Assembly: GCA_022843325.1 (NCBI GenBank)
Contig: JALHNV010000011.1
Coordinates: 1-61,633, forward strand
Origin: Pseudolabrys sp.
GTDB lineage: Bacteria > Pseudomonadota > Alphaproteobacteria > Rhizobiales > Xanthobacteraceae
Direction: 5' to 3'
DNA: 61,633 bases
Part shown: positions 1-8,937 of the stretch, piece by piece
Layout: every line of letters begins with the position of its first letter
Numbering within the stretch: position 1 is the stretch's first letter
The notes under the pieces: model-generated
The model's input: the letters and a program-made list of their open reading frames with translations, nothing else
Told to the model about the DNA's origin: nothing
The model's database searches: none
Made by a program: the position numbers and the translations under genes

Positions 1-126
1 AGCGCCCGCCGCCTGCTGGCCCGGGGCCTGCTGACGCGGCGCCGTTTGCGGGCGCGGATCGGCGACGGCCCCGGCACGGCGCGGGCCCGGCTCTGGTCTG
101 CGCCGAAACAGCGAAAGAATGTTCAA
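1..126 (-). CDS. lptB: LptB, LPS export ABC ATPase (N-terminal fragment)
   Basis: Only the first 42 codons are in the window; the gene runs off the left edge. The reading begins M-N-I-L-S-L-F-R-R-R and continues as a Pro/Arg/Ala/Gln-rich tail. This resembles the low-complexity N-terminal extension that precedes the ATPase domain in Bradyrhizobiaceae LptB. No Walker motif is visible because the domain lies outside. I chose a TTG start at 126-124, since no ATG or GTG is in frame back to a TGA about 29 codons upstream. LptB powers lipopolysaccharide extraction from the inner membrane with LptFG and LptC. The identity rests mainly on its position just downstream of lptC-lptA on the same strand, and on this short N-terminus. 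Confidence 0.6.
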   Translation of the reverse strand, partial: MNILSLFRRRPEPGPRRAGAVADPRPQTAPRQQAPGQQAAGA

Positions 127-226
127 CGGCCAACCCCGCGGCGACAGCGCCGGAAAGGCGACACTAGCTGATTCCCCGATCTCGCGGGCAGCAGCATCGG
201 CCTTGATGTTTGATCAGGGCGCCCGA

Positions 227-874
227 TCAATTGGATGGCCGCTGCGCCGGACGCGGCGGCGGGGCGGCACCCGGTCGCATCTCCGCCGGCGCGCTGCCGG
301 GCAGAAACAAGCCCTGAACCCGGCCCTGGCCGCCCTTGCCCGACTCGACGCGCGACACACCGCTGGTCAGATCGACGATCAGCCGGTCGCCGCGCAACAC
401 GTTCTTGCCCTGCGTCATCACCACATTGCCGGTCAAGGTGACGATATTGGTTTTCATGTCGAACAGACCGAGGTCGCCGGTGGCGGTCTGCTCCTTCTGC
501 GTCACGATCACACCGCCCCGCGCTTCCAGCCGCTTGATGCGCTGCTGGCCGCCGGGGCCGGGCGTCGCCGCCTTCATCGACTTACCCGCTTCGCCTTCGC
601 CGTCCTGCTCGTAGAACACCACGAGCGACTTAGAGCGCATGCCGGTATCGCCTTGCGTCACCTTCACGTCGCCGCTGAAGGTGGCTTCCTTCTGCTTGTC
701 GCGCACTTCCAGTGTCGCGGATTCGATGTGCACCGGCTCGTCGCGGTTTTGCGAAAAACCCTGCAACGCATTCGGCGGACCGCTGCCGGCCTGCTGTGCG
801 ACGGCTCCGGCGGCAGGCATCGCCAGCACCGTACCGAGCAGAAGCCGCGAAGCGATGGTGCCGAAGGCCGTCAT
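227..874 (-). CDS. lptA: LptA, periplasmic LPS transport protein
   Basis: The 215-residue protein begins with a cleavable signal peptide (hydrophobic core about residues 8-24, AVAQQ-like cleavage site). An OstA/LptA beta-jellyroll region follows, with alternating short strands such as ATFSGDVKV, NIVTLTGNVVMTQG and RGDRLIVDL. The C-terminus is a Pro/Arg/Ala-rich tail, frequent in rhizobial LptA. In the Lpt system LptA forms the periplasmic bridge that carries LPS from LptC to LptD. Its ATG overlaps the lptC stop by four bases (ATGA), so the two are translationally coupled, and lptB follows 100 bases downstream. Length and context fit the family well. Confidence 0.9.
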   Translation of the reverse strand: MTAFGTIASRLLLGTVLAMPAAGAVAQQAGSGPPNALQGFSQNRDEPVHIESATLEVRDKQKEATFSGDVKVTQGDTGMRSKSLVVFYEQDGEGEAGKSMKAATPGPGGQQRIKRLEARGGVIVTQKEQTATGDLGLFDMKTNIVTLTGNVVMTQGKNVLRGDRLIVDLTSGVSRVESGKGGQGRVQGLFLPGSAPAEMRPGAAPPPRPAQRPSN

Positions 875-1608
875 TGCGCGACCGCCTTCTTCTGCTGCGG
901 CTTTGCGGCCAGGTGCGGCGGCAACGGCTGATCGTTCATCATCAGGTGCATGTTGACGCCGCCATGAAAGATCACGACGTCGCCCGAATCCTTGATCTCC
1001 AGACGGTTGGCGTTGAGCTTGCCCTGCAACATCGACACTTCCACCGGCTTGTCGGACACCACGTGACCCTTGCGGATATCGACCATCGCTTCCGTCAGCA
1101 GACCGGTGTAGCCGGTCGACGACGACAGGTGGATATCGCGCTCGAGCTTGAGCGTCTCGTTTTTGGTATTGTAGACGCCGGTGACGGCCGAAAGGTGCAT
1201 CGTACTCTGGTCCTGCATTCCAACTTTGGCATTAATGTTGCGCAGCTCGACGATATCCGGCTTGGTCAGGTCCTGCGCCGCGGCGTCGGCCGTGAGCTGG
1301 TAGGCGCGCGCGTCGCTGGTGAAGCCGGACAATCGCGGTTGCTCCATGGTGACCTTGGTGCCCGACACGATCAGATCGCCAACGTCGATCGGTAGCTTGG
1401 CGATCATGCGCAGCGGATTCGTCAACGTCACCAGCGTGACGATCGCAAGGCCACCGACCACCGCGAGTGGCACGGCGATGCGGAGAATGCGCACCATCCG
1501 GCTATGCCGGCGGGCGGCGCGATAGGCGCGCTCGCTGTAGTGACGGCCCGTCGTCCAATGGGCCCGCGCCGTCTCTTCATCGGTTCTGGCTGTGATCACA
1601 GGGCTCAT
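871..1608 (-). CDS. lptC: LptC, LPS export inner-membrane protein
   Basis: This 245-residue protein has one N-terminal membrane span (about residues 40-65, IAVPLAVVGGLAIVTLVTL) and a periplasmic region of the LptC/YrbK type. Strand-rich segments there include VTMEQPRLSGF and LSAVTGVYNTKNETLKL. The cytoplasmic N-terminus is longer than in enterics (about 40 residues), as is usual in Hyphomicrobiales. LptC receives LPS from LptBFG and hands it to LptA. It is the first gene of an lptC-lptA-lptB unit read leftwards. The 209-base gap up to the 3' end of the RNase D gene probably carries its promoter, but I see no convincing -35/-10 pair there. Confidence 0.88.
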   Translation of the reverse strand: MSPVITARTDEETARAHWTTGRHYSERAYRAARRHSRMVRILRIAVPLAVVGGLAIVTLVTLTNPLRMIAKLPIDVGDLIVSGTKVTMEQPRLSGFTSDARAYQLTADAAAQDLTKPDIVELRNINAKVGMQDQSTMHLSAVTGVYNTKNETLKLERDIHLSSSTGYTGLLTEAMVDIRKGHVVSDKPVEVSMLQGKLNANRLEIKDSGDVVIFHGGVNMHLMMNDQPLPPHLAAKPQQKKAVAQ

Positions 1609-1817
1609 GACAATCTTTGGTTGGCCACCGATCTTATCCGAACCCCCCGCCGATCCCCGATGGACGGCGCCTCAATAGCAGGGACCACGCGCAGCCCGGA
1701 CCGAATGACCGTCCGCCGATGTCGGGGAGTCCCAACTTAACGCCAACATAACCTGCATGGCGATTATGGCCCCGGAACGGCAGCCGATGCATGACATAAG
1801 AGCGTTAATACAACAGC

Positions 1818-2435
1818 TTAAGCGGAATGTGAAAAAATATCCTGGTCGGCCCAGCCGGCCAGATCAAGGCCTACGCGCTGCGGCAGGAAGCCGAAACAGG
1901 AGGCCGCCAGGCCGGCGCGGCCCTCGCGGGCCAGCATGGCGTCGAGCTTTTCGCGGAGCGCATGCAGGTGCAGGACATCGGTGGCAGCGTACGCGACCTG
2001 GGCGTCCGACAGCGCCTCGGCGCCCCAGTCGGACGACTGCTGCTGCTTGGACAGGTCGACGCCGAGCACTTCGCGCGCCAGATCCTTGAGGCCGTGCCGG
2101 TCGGTGTAGGTACGCGCCAGCCGCGACGCGATCTTGGTGCAATAGACCGGTGTCGCCATCACGCCGAAGGCCTTGGCCAGAACGCCGATATCGAAGCGGC
2201 CGTAGTGAAAAATCTTCACCCGGGTGGTGTCCGCCAGCAGCTTCTCGATATTCGGCGCATGCGCCTGACCGGCCGCGATCTGAACCACGTCAGCGGTGCC
2301 GTCGCCGGGTGAGAGCTGGACCACGCAGAGCCGGTCGCGATTGGGATCGAGCCCCATGGTCTCGGTATCGATCGCCACCGCGCCCTTGTAGGCGTTGAGG
2401 TTCGGCAGATCGCCGCGATGCAGGCGAATGGTCAT
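1818..2435 (-). CDS. rnd: RNase D-type 3'-5' exoribonuclease
   Basis: The 205-residue protein is a single DEDDy exonuclease domain. Exo I is DTE at residues 23-25, Exo II is HYGRFD with Asp82, and Exo III is YAATD with Tyr149 and Asp153, so all catalytic residues are present. It lacks the HRDC domains of E. coli RNase D (about 375 residues) and matches the short alphaproteobacterial form, annotated as ribonuclease D or 3'-5' exonuclease. Likely roles are trimming of tRNA precursors and other small RNAs. The gene lies 38 bases downstream of tRNA-Leu on the same strand, so cotranscription is possible. Confidence 0.9.
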   Translation of the reverse strand: MTIRLHRGDLPNLNAYKGAVAIDTETMGLDPNRDRLCVVQLSPGDGTADVVQIAAGQAHAPNIEKLLADTTRVKIFHYGRFDIGVLAKAFGVMATPVYCTKIASRLARTYTDRHGLKDLAREVLGVDLSKQQQSSDWGAEALSDAQVAYAATDVLHLHALREKLDAMLAREGRAGLAASCFGFLPQRVGLDLAGWADQDIFSHSA

Positions 2436-2473
2436 TTAATCTCTGACGTCGTCGCAATATGCGGAAAAAACAA

Positions 2474-2560
<87 letters not shown>

Positions 2561-2716
2561 AAGCGACGGACTAGGTACGGAGCCGCTTTCCGCTTGTCAA
2601 TTGATGACGGAGAAGGAGCGGCCAGTATCTGGCCGCCTCTGTACAGCCCCCGGCCGATCCTGTATCTGCCGGAAAGCCGAGCCTTATCGCCCCGAGAGCA
2701 CGGGAATCCCCGTCAA

Positions 2717-3691
2717 ATGACCGTCAAGAGCAACCACGACACCCTCGTCACCGTCTTCGGCGGCTCCGGCTTTCTCGGCCGCCACGTCGTCCGGGCGCTG
2801 GCCAAACGCGATTATCGCATCCGGGTGGCGGTGCGCCGGCCGGAACTCGCGAATTTTCTGCAGCCGCTCGGCCGGGTCGGCCAGATTCATGCCGTGCAGA
2901 CCAATCTGCGCCATGGCCCCTCGGTGGAAGCCGCCGCACGCGACGCGCACGTGCTGATCAACCTGGTCGGCATCCTGGCCGAGGGCGGCCGGCAGCGGTT
3001 CAACACGGTCCATACCTACGGCGCGGAACAGATCGCGCTGGCGGCGAACGCCCACGGCGCCCGCATGGTGCACGTGTCCGCGATCGGCGCCGACGCGAAC
3101 TCCACCGCCCGCTACGCCCGGAGCAAGGCCGCCGCCGAGCAACTGGTGCTGGCGGCCCAGCCGCAGGCCACCGTCATGCGGCCGTCGATCCTGTTCGGGC
3201 CCGAAGACAATTTCTTCAATTTGTTCGCCGGGCTCGCCCGCATGTCGCCGGTGCTGCCGCTGATCGGCGGCGGCCATACCCGTTTCCAGCCGGTGTTCGT
3301 CGGCGACGCCGCCACCGCGATCGCCGATGCAGTCGACGGCAAGACACGCCCCGGGGTGGTTTACGAGTTGGGCGGGCCGGAGGTGCATACCTTCAAGGAA
3401 CTGATGCAGTTCGTGCTCGCCACCACCGAGCGCAAGCGGATGCTGGTGCCGGTGCCGTTCTTCTTCGCCAAGCTCAAGGCGCTCGGCCTGCAATTCATGC
3501 CGTCGCCGCTGACGCTGACGCCGGATCAGGTTGAATTGCTGCGGACCGATAACGTGGTGTCGGACGCCGCGGTTGCCGACAAGCGCACGCTGCAGGGTCT
3601 CGGCATCGAACCGGAGACAATCGAGGCGATCGTGCCGTCCTACCTCTGGCGCTTCCGCAAGACCGGGCAGTTCAAGAGCCGCGCCGCCTGA
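2717..3691 (+). CDS. Complex I NDUFA9-like NAD(P)-binding SDR-type protein
   Basis: The 324-residue protein is an atypical/extended short-chain dehydrogenase. The nucleotide-binding motif GGSGFLG is at residues 15-21, and an NAD-proximal VHVSAIGAD segment follows. The YARSKAAAE stretch carries the Tyr-x-x-x-Lys pair. It matches the family annotated complex I NDUFA9 subunit family protein, related to the accessory subunit that stabilises mitochondrial NADH dehydrogenase. In bacteria the role is unproved and catalysis is doubtful. I chose the ATG at 2717 because the in-frame extension upstream is not protein-like. Its 3' end is 28 bases from that of uppP, convergently. Confidence 0.85.
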   Translation: MTVKSNHDTLVTVFGGSGFLGRHVVRALAKRDYRIRVAVRRPELANFLQPLGRVGQIHAVQTNLRHGPSVEAAARDAHVLINLVGILAEGGRQRFNTVHTYGAEQIALAANAHGARMVHVSAIGADANSTARYARSKAAAEQLVLAAQPQATVMRPSILFGPEDNFFNLFAGLARMSPVLPLIGGGHTRFQPVFVGDAATAIADAVDGKTRPGVVYELGGPEVHTFKELMQFVLATTERKRMLVPVPFFFAKLKALGLQFMPSPLTLTPDQVELLRTDNVVSDAAVADKRTLQGLGIEPETIEAIVPSYLWRFRKTGQFKSRAA

Positions 3692-3719
3692 CGCACGTCG
3701 CGGACCGCAACGCGCGACC

Positions 3720-4556
3720 TCACCAGAAATAGATCGCGAAAATCCCGACGCTGCCGATGAAAATGCGCCACCATGCGAACAGCGCAAAGGTGTGCCGCTG
3801 CAAATAGCGCAGGAACGTTTTCACCGCGATGGTGCCGAAGATGAACGCGAACACGAAGCCGACGGCGATCGCCGCGACGTTGTCGGCCGACAGTTCGGCG
3901 CGGCTCTTGTAGGCCTCATAGGCAAAGGCGCCGATCATGGTCGGCATCGCCAGCCAGAATGAAAACTCCGCCGCCGAACGCCGGTCGGCGCCGAACAGCA
4001 TGGCGCCGACAATGGTGGCGCCCGAGCGCGACACGCCGGGGATCATCGCCAGACACTGCAGGAAGCCGATGCCGAGATACATCGGCAGGGTGAACGCGGT
4101 CGCCTCGAAGTGCCGCGCCCTCAGGCTCATGCGGTCGACCGCGAGCAGCACGAAGCCGCCGAGGATCAGCATGATGCAGACGATCCGCACATCGAACAGA
4201 TAGGCCTTGATGGTGCTGCCGGCGAGCGCGCCGATCACCGCCGCCGGCATGAAGGCGAGCAGCACGCCGATGACGAAGCGTGTCGCCTCCCACTGCGTGA
4301 ACATGCCCTTTGCCAGCGCCCAGATACGGCCGAAATAGACCGTCAAGAGCGCCATGATGGCGCCGAGCTGGATCAGGATCGCGAACGACGTGCTGAAGGA
4401 ATCCTGACCCCAGCCGAGCAGCCGCTGCATCAGCAGCAGATGGCCGGTGGAAGACACCGGGAGGAACTCGGTCAGGCCCTCGACCGCGCCCAGCACCGCA
4501 GCTTTCACCAGATCGATGTGAGTCGTGATGAGGCCGATCACGGCGTCGAAATTCAT
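3720..4556 (-). CDS. uppP: Undecaprenyl-diphosphatase UppP (BacA)
   Basis: This 278-residue integral membrane enzyme dephosphorylates undecaprenyl diphosphate to recycle the lipid carrier for peptidoglycan and other surface glycans. Both signature motifs are intact: EGLTEFLPVSSTGH at residues 26-39 and GVSRSGAT at 174-181, supplying the catalytic Glu, Ser and Arg residues. Several hydrophobic helices cover the rest, and the length is normal for BacA. The start MNFDAVIGLI fits the family. It is read away from the GST-like gene at 4784, leaving a 227-base divergent promoter region in which I could not pick a confident promoter. Confidence 0.96.
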   Translation of the reverse strand: MNFDAVIGLITTHIDLVKAAVLGAVEGLTEFLPVSSTGHLLLMQRLLGWGQDSFSTSFAILIQLGAIMALLTVYFGRIWALAKGMFTQWEATRFVIGVLLAFMPAAVIGALAGSTIKAYLFDVRIVCIMLILGGFVLLAVDRMSLRARHFEATAFTLPMYLGIGFLQCLAMIPGVSRSGATIVGAMLFGADRRSAAEFSFWLAMPTMIGAFAYEAYKSRAELSADNVAAIAVGFVFAFIFGTIAVKTFLRYLQRHTFALFAWWRIFIGSVGIFAIYFW

Positions 4557-4783
4557 GGGGGCTCTGGGGGCTTGTTGCTTTGGAAAAGCCGCGAACGGCC
4601 GCTACTGACGGAATCGGCCGCCCGAGCCTTGTCGCGCAACACCGTGATTCAGGCAACGAAAAAGGCGGCATTCAGGCTTTTGCACGCGCGGCCAATTGCG
4701 CCGCCCGGGCGGGTTCCTATAGTGCCCCCACCGATTCCCTGACCGGCCTTGCACGGCCTGTCCGTCTCAGACACCGGACCTTC

Positions 4784-5479
4784 ATGCTGACGCTGCTGCA
4801 CCATCCGCTCTGCCCGCGCTCGCGCTATGTGCGCCTGATCCTCGGCGAGTACGGTGTCGAAACGCGGCTGGCCGACGAGCCGTTCTGGGAGCGGCGCGAC
4901 GATTTCCTGATGCTCAATCCAGCCGGCGAAATCCCGGTGCTGGTGGCGGACAGCATGCCGCCGATCCCGGGCGCCGCCATTATCGCCGAGTTTCTGGAAG
5001 AGACGCATGCGCCGGAGGATAGCGAGGACCGGCAGCTGATGCCGCAGTCGCCGGGCCAGCGGGTCGAAGTGCGGCGGCTGGCGAGCTGGTTCAACGACAA
5101 GTTTCATGCCGAAGTCAGCGGCCCGCTCGTCAACGAGCGGGTGTTCAAGCGCCACATGACCAAGGAACAGGGCGGCGGGCCGCCCGATACCGATGCCCTG
5201 CGCGCCGCGCGCCACAATATCCGCTATCATCTGCACTATATCGGCTGGCTGGTGCGCACGCGCGACTGGCTGGCCGGCGACCGGCTGAGTCTGGCGGATC
5301 TCGCTGCGGCCGCGCACCTGTCAGCCGTCGATTACCTGGGCGATGTGCCGTGGAACGAAGACGAAATGGCGAAGAACTGGTACGCGCGGGTCAAGTCGCG
5401 CCCGGCGTTCCGCCCGCTGCTGGCCGACACGCTGGCCGGGATTCCACCGGCCCGAACCTACGCCGATCTGGACTTCTGA
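4784..5479 (+). CDS. Glutathione S-transferase family protein, FzlA candidate
   Basis: The 231-residue protein has a thioredoxin-like N-terminal half ([14 protein letters not shown], residues 5-18; NPAGEIPVL with the cis-Pro near 50) and an all-helical GST C-terminal half. Such proteins in Alphaproteobacteria include FzlA, a GST-fold protein that binds FtsZ at the division site. The WERRDDF segment, size and placement beside uppP and queG make FzlA a reasonable guess, but I cannot separate it from an ordinary GST by eye. The ATG at 4784 gives a normal GST start; the longer in-frame reading from 4580 is not protein-like. Its stop overlaps the likely queG start. Confidence 0.8.
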   Translation: MLTLLHHPLCPRSRYVRLILGEYGVETRLADEPFWERRDDFLMLNPAGEIPVLVADSMPPIPGAAIIAEFLEETHAPEDSEDRQLMPQSPGQRVEVRRLASWFNDKFHAEVSGPLVNERVFKRHMTKEQGGGPPDTDALRAARHNIRYHLHYIGWLVRTRDWLAGDRLSLADLAAAAHLSAVDYLGDVPWNEDEMAKNWYARVKSRPAFRPLLADTLAGIPPARTYADLDF

Positions 5480-6591
5480 CCAACTCCCATAAAATCAAGG
5501 ATGCTTTGATCGCGCAGGCGCGCGCCTGCGGCTTCGACGCCGTCGGCGTGACACGCGCCGACGCGACGCCGGAAACCAAAGCACGGCTCGAACGCTTTCT
5601 CGCCGACGGCGCCCATGGCGACATGGCATGGATGGCCGAGACCGCCGAACGCCGCGGCGCGCCGCAGGCGCTGTGGCCCGACGTTCGCTCGGTGATCATG
5701 CTGGGCATGAATTACGGCCCCGACCACAATCCGCTGGCGGTGCTGGAACAACGCGACCGCGCCGCCATCTCGGTCTACGCCAAAGGCGACGACTATCACG
5801 AGCTGATCAAGGCGCGGCTCAAGCAGATCGCGCGCTGGCTGGTGGCGAATGGCGGCGGCGACGTCAAAGTGTTTGTCGATACCGCGGCTGTGATGGAGAA
5901 GCCGCTCGCCGCCAGCGCCGGTCTCGGCTGGCAGGGCAAGCATACCAATCTGGTGTCGCGCGACCTCGGATCGTGGCTGTTCCTCGGCGCGATCTTCACC
6001 ACGCTCGACCTGCCCTCCGACGCACCCATCGCGGACAGTTGCGGCAGCTGCCGCGCCTGCCTCGATGTCTGTCCGACATCGGCATTCCCGGAAGCCTACC
6101 GGCTCGATGCACGGCGCTGCATTTCGTACCTGACCATCGAGCACAAGGGACCGATCCCGCGCGATCTGCGGCCGCTGATGGGCAACCGCATCTATGGTTG
6201 CGACGACTGCCTCGCGGTCTGCCCGTGGAACAAGTTCGCGCAATTGGGACGCGAGGCCAAACTGGCCGCGCGCGATGCGCTGCGCGCGCCGATGCTGGCC
6301 GATCTCGTTCGCCTCGACGATGCGCAATTTCGTGCCTTATTCGCCAAGACCTCGATCAAGCGCACCGGCCGCGACCGCTTCGTGCGCAACGTGCTGATCG
6401 CCATCGGTAACTCCGGCGACGTGTCGCTGGCGAGCGGCGCCGAGAGTTTGCTCGACGATCCGTCGCCGGTGGTGCGCGGCGCCGCAGTGTGGGCACTCGG
6501 ACGGCTGTTGCCGAAAGAAAAACTGTCGGAGTTGCGCCGTCCTGATGACGATATATCCGTCCTGGAAGAGTGGGCGGCAATACCGCCCTGA
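5476..6591 (+). CDS. queG: Epoxyqueuosine reductase QueG
   Basis: QueG reduces epoxyqueuosine to queuosine in tRNA using cobalamin and two [4Fe-4S] clusters. The ferredoxin-like motifs are intact: [12 protein letters not shown] at about residues 189-200 and [11 protein letters not shown] at about 242-252. An N-terminal cobalamin-binding domain and a C-terminal HEAT-like repeat ([15 protein letters not shown]) are also visible. The start is uncertain. No in-frame ATG, GTG or TTG lies between 5353 and 5505. The best fit is a CTG at 5476 overlapping the previous gene's TGA, giving 371 residues; a TTG at 5506 would cut into the first conserved helix. Translational coupling to the GST-like gene is likely. 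Confidence 0.93.
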   Translation: MTNSHKIKDALIAQARACGFDAVGVTRADATPETKARLERFLADGAHGDMAWMAETAERRGAPQALWPDVRSVIMLGMNYGPDHNPLAVLEQRDRAAISVYAKGDDYHELIKARLKQIARWLVANGGGDVKVFVDTAAVMEKPLAASAGLGWQGKHTNLVSRDLGSWLFLGAIFTTLDLPSDAPIADSCGSCRACLDVCPTSAFPEAYRLDARRCISYLTIEHKGPIPRDLRPLMGNRIYGCDDCLAVCPWNKFAQLGREAKLAARDALRAPMLADLVRLDDAQFRALFAKTSIKRTGRDRFVRNVLIAIGNSGDVSLASGAESLLDDPSPVVRGAAVWALGRLLPKEKLSELRRPDDDISVLEEWAAIPP

Positions 6592-6689
6592 CGTCATCAC
6601 CCGCGATAGCGGGTGATCCAGTAACCCCGGTCTGAAATCAAGTCGCGGCGACCGAGAGTACTGGGTCTCCGCCTTCGCGGGGACGACAA
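6592..6689. repeat. Intergenic inverted repeat, family B (copy 1)
   Basis: Directly after the queG stop lies an imperfect hairpin unit. The left arm contains GTCATCACCCGCGATAGCGG and then GTGATCCAGT. The right arm contains ACTGGGTCTCCGCCTTCGCG and then GGGACGAC. Each arm is itself a small hairpin (CCCGC..GCGGG and CCGCC..GCGGGG). A related copy with the same GGGTCCCCGC..GCGGGGACGA half is at 18308-18388. It fills nearly the whole gap between the convergent queG and hydrolase genes, so it may act as a bidirectional terminator or mRNA 3' stabiliser. Confidence 0.7.
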
Positions 6690-6695
6690 CCGGGA

Positions 6696-7493
6696 TCAGA
6701 ATTCCTTCACCGCAGCAATCAGCCGCTCGAGGTCTTCCGGCCGCGACAGGCGGTGGTCGCCGTCCTTGATCAGCGTCAGCACCACGTCGTCGCGGGCAAA
6801 CCGCGTCACCAGGCCTTCGGCATGCCGCCATGGCACGTCGGGGTCCTGCACACCTTGCAGGATATGCACCGGACAGCCGGTTTCGATCAGCCCGTCCAGC
6901 AGCAGATGTTTGCGGCCGTCCTCGATCAGCGCCCTGGTGATCGGATAGCCACCCTCGGCATATTCGGATGGCCGCAGCCAGAAGCCCTTGTCTTCGATCT
7001 CGCGCTTGATCGCGTCCGGGAACGGCTTCCACATCAGTTCTTCGGTGAAGTCCACCGCCGGCGCAATCAACACCATGCCCGCCATCGGTGCCGCGCCGGC
7101 ACGGCTGCGCAGCGCCCGCGCCAGCAGCAAAGCCAGCCAGCCGCCCATCGACGAGCCGACCACCACCTGCGGTCCTTTGGCGAAGCGCGTATAGACCGCG
7201 CTGCTTTCCTCCAGCCACTGGCCGATGGTGCCGTCGGTAAAATCGCCGGACGACTCACCGTGGCCTGAATAGTCGAAGCGGACGCAGGCGCGGCCCTCCG
7301 CCTCGGCCCAGCGATCGAGCGCGTCGGCTTTTGTGCCTTTCATGTCGGACTTGAAGCCGCCAAGCCAGAACACGCCGGGACCGGCATCGTTTCCCTTGCT
7401 CTCCCGCGTCCGTACGGCGATTGTCCGCGACGGAGAGGGCGATTCTATCGTCAAGGATGTCAGGCGAGCTTCGCTCATGGTTGTCTTGGCCAT
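6696..7493 (-). CDS. Alpha/beta hydrolase, ABHD10-like thioesterase/esterase
   Basis: The 265-residue protein has a complete alpha/beta-hydrolase layout. The oxyanion-hole strand is VFWLGGF (41-47), then RFDYSGHGES (72-81). The nucleophile elbow is GSSMG with Ser115. The acid Asp is in QDPDVPW (217-219) and the catalytic His in DGDHR (His247). The pattern GGFKSDMKGTKA, RFDYSGHG and VGSSMGGW closely follows mitochondrial ABHD10, an acyl-protein thioesterase/esterase, and its alphaproteobacterial relatives. The substrate is unknown. No signal peptide is present, so it is cytoplasmic. It is read away from the glycosyltransferase at 7589, with a 95-base divergent gap. Confidence 0.85.
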   Translation of the reverse strand: MAKTTMSEARLTSLTIESPSPSRTIAVRTRESKGNDAGPGVFWLGGFKSDMKGTKADALDRWAEAEGRACVRFDYSGHGESSGDFTDGTIGQWLEESSAVYTRFAKGPQVVVGSSMGGWLALLLARALRSRAGAAPMAGMVLIAPAVDFTEELMWKPFPDAIKREIEDKGFWLRPSEYAEGGYPITRALIEDGRKHLLLDGLIETGCPVHILQGVQDPDVPWRHAEGLVTRFARDDVVLTLIKDGDHRLSRPEDLERLIAAVKEF

Positions 7494-7588
7494 TTCGGGA
7501 TGAACGCGATTACGCTATCCGCACCTTCTCGCCGCAAGCCGACCCCCTACGCAAGAGGGTTGGCAAAGGGACGGGCCAACGCACGCGC

Positions 7589-8803
7589 ATGGCCGAAGCC
7601 GTGAGCCAGCCCGGCCGCACCAAGGCGCGCTCGCTTGCCGGCGCCACCATCCTGCAACTCGTGCCGGCGCTGCGCGACGATCCGGCCGGCCATGCCGCGG
7701 TGGAAATCGCGCTGACGCTGCTGCAGGCCGGCGCCCGCGCTATCGTCGCCGGCGATGGCGGTCCGCTGATCGGCGAGCTGCGCGCCTCGGGCGGCGAATG
7801 GCTGCCAATGCCCAACGACACGATCAATCCATGGCGGATCAAATCCAATGCGCGGACGCTGAACAAGCTGATCGCCGCCGAACGCGTCGATATCGTGCAC
7901 GCACAGAGCGCCGGTGCCGCGTGGAGCGCGCTGTCGGCCATCGACCGCATGCCCGTGTTTCTGGTGACATCGTTCCCCGACCGGCTGGCGGCGGCATCCT
8001 GGTTCGGCACACGCTTCGGCGCGTCGCTGACGCGCGGCAACCGTGTCATCGCGCCGTCGAGCTACGTCTCGCGCGCCATGATCGAACGCTACAAAATTCC
8101 GGCAACGCGCATCACCGTGATTCCGCGCGCGGTCGATACCGCGCGTTTCAGCCCGGCGGCGGTCAGTGCCGAGCGCATTGCTGCCACCCGCCGCACTTGG
8201 GGGCTGCTGCCCCATATGCGCGTGGTATTGGTCCCGGGCCGGCTGGCGCCGTGGAACGGCCAGATGAGCGTGATCGATGCGGCGCGGCTGCTGATCGCTC
8301 AAGGCGACCGCACCATTGCCTTCGTGTTTGCCGGCGACGACCGCAAGGACCCGCGCTATGCGGCAGCATTGCGCCGGCAGGCTGCCGTCCATGGCATCGA
8401 TACGCTGGTCCGCTTCGCCGGTCCGAGTCCCGACATGCCGGCGGCGCTGGCCGCCGCCGATGTGGTGGTGGTGCCGTCGTTGCAGCCACCACTGTCGGGG
8501 CGCGCCGTCACCGAGGCGCAGGCGATCGGCCGGCCGGTGGTCACCACGTCGATCGGCATGCTGCCGGAGAATTTGCTGTGCCCACCGCGCATGCAGGATT
8601 CGCTGCGCACCGGCTGGGTGGTACGGCCCGGCAATGTCGGCGAACTGGCGGGCGCGATGACCGCGGCCCTGGCCCTCGACATCACGGCCACAGAAGCGCT
8701 CGGCGCGCGGGCGCGCCAGTTTGCCGAATTCATGTTTTCTCCGCAAAGCGTTGCCGAAGCCATTCGCGGGGTTTATACCTCGTTGCTGTCGCGCGATGCC
8801 TGA
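7589..8803 (+). CDS. GT4-type glycosyltransferase (first of a tandem pair)
   Basis: The 404-residue protein has a GT-B fold. The N-terminal Rossmann domain (ILQLVPALRDDPAGHAAVEI, then HAQSAGAAW) is followed by the GT4 C-terminal domain. That has the donor-phosphate region VVLVPGRLAPWNGQ (near 210) and the pseudo-E-x7-E stretch SGRAVTEAQAIGRPVV (near 305), where the first Glu is replaced. It probably transfers a sugar from a nucleotide donor to an envelope glycan or lipid; the substrate cannot be told. I chose the ATG at 7589 because it precedes the conserved N-terminal strand; an in-frame 5' extension overlaps the divergent hydrolase. It is a distant paralogue of the next gene. Confidence 0.85.
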   Translation: MAEAVSQPGRTKARSLAGATILQLVPALRDDPAGHAAVEIALTLLQAGARAIVAGDGGPLIGELRASGGEWLPMPNDTINPWRIKSNARTLNKLIAAERVDIVHAQSAGAAWSALSAIDRMPVFLVTSFPDRLAAASWFGTRFGASLTRGNRVIAPSSYVSRAMIERYKIPATRITVIPRAVDTARFSPAAVSAERIAATRRTWGLLPHMRVVLVPGRLAPWNGQMSVIDAARLLIAQGDRTIAFVFAGDDRKDPRYAAALRRQAAVHGIDTLVRFAGPSPDMPAALAAADVVVVPSLQPPLSGRAVTEAQAIGRPVVTTSIGMLPENLLCPPRMQDSLRTGWVVRPGNVGELAGAMTAALALDITATEALGARARQFAEFMFSPQSVAEAIRGVYTSLLSRDA

Positions 8804-8937
8804 ACCGGCCGGCGGCCAAGCAAGCAGATGACCGCGATTTGCGGTACGGCGCTGCCCGCGATGTGTGCCGTACGGTCCCACTCTGACGTGCCTTGTTTCG
8901 CCGATGCGCCGGCGACCATTTTAAGGTTTGTCGATTG

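Noticed and set aside
8844-8873. Hairpin GTACGGC/GCCGTAC between the two glycosyltransferases
   Set aside because: The 7-bp stem has a 16-base loop and no T-run. It is not a convincing terminator and the second gene has no clear promoter of its own.
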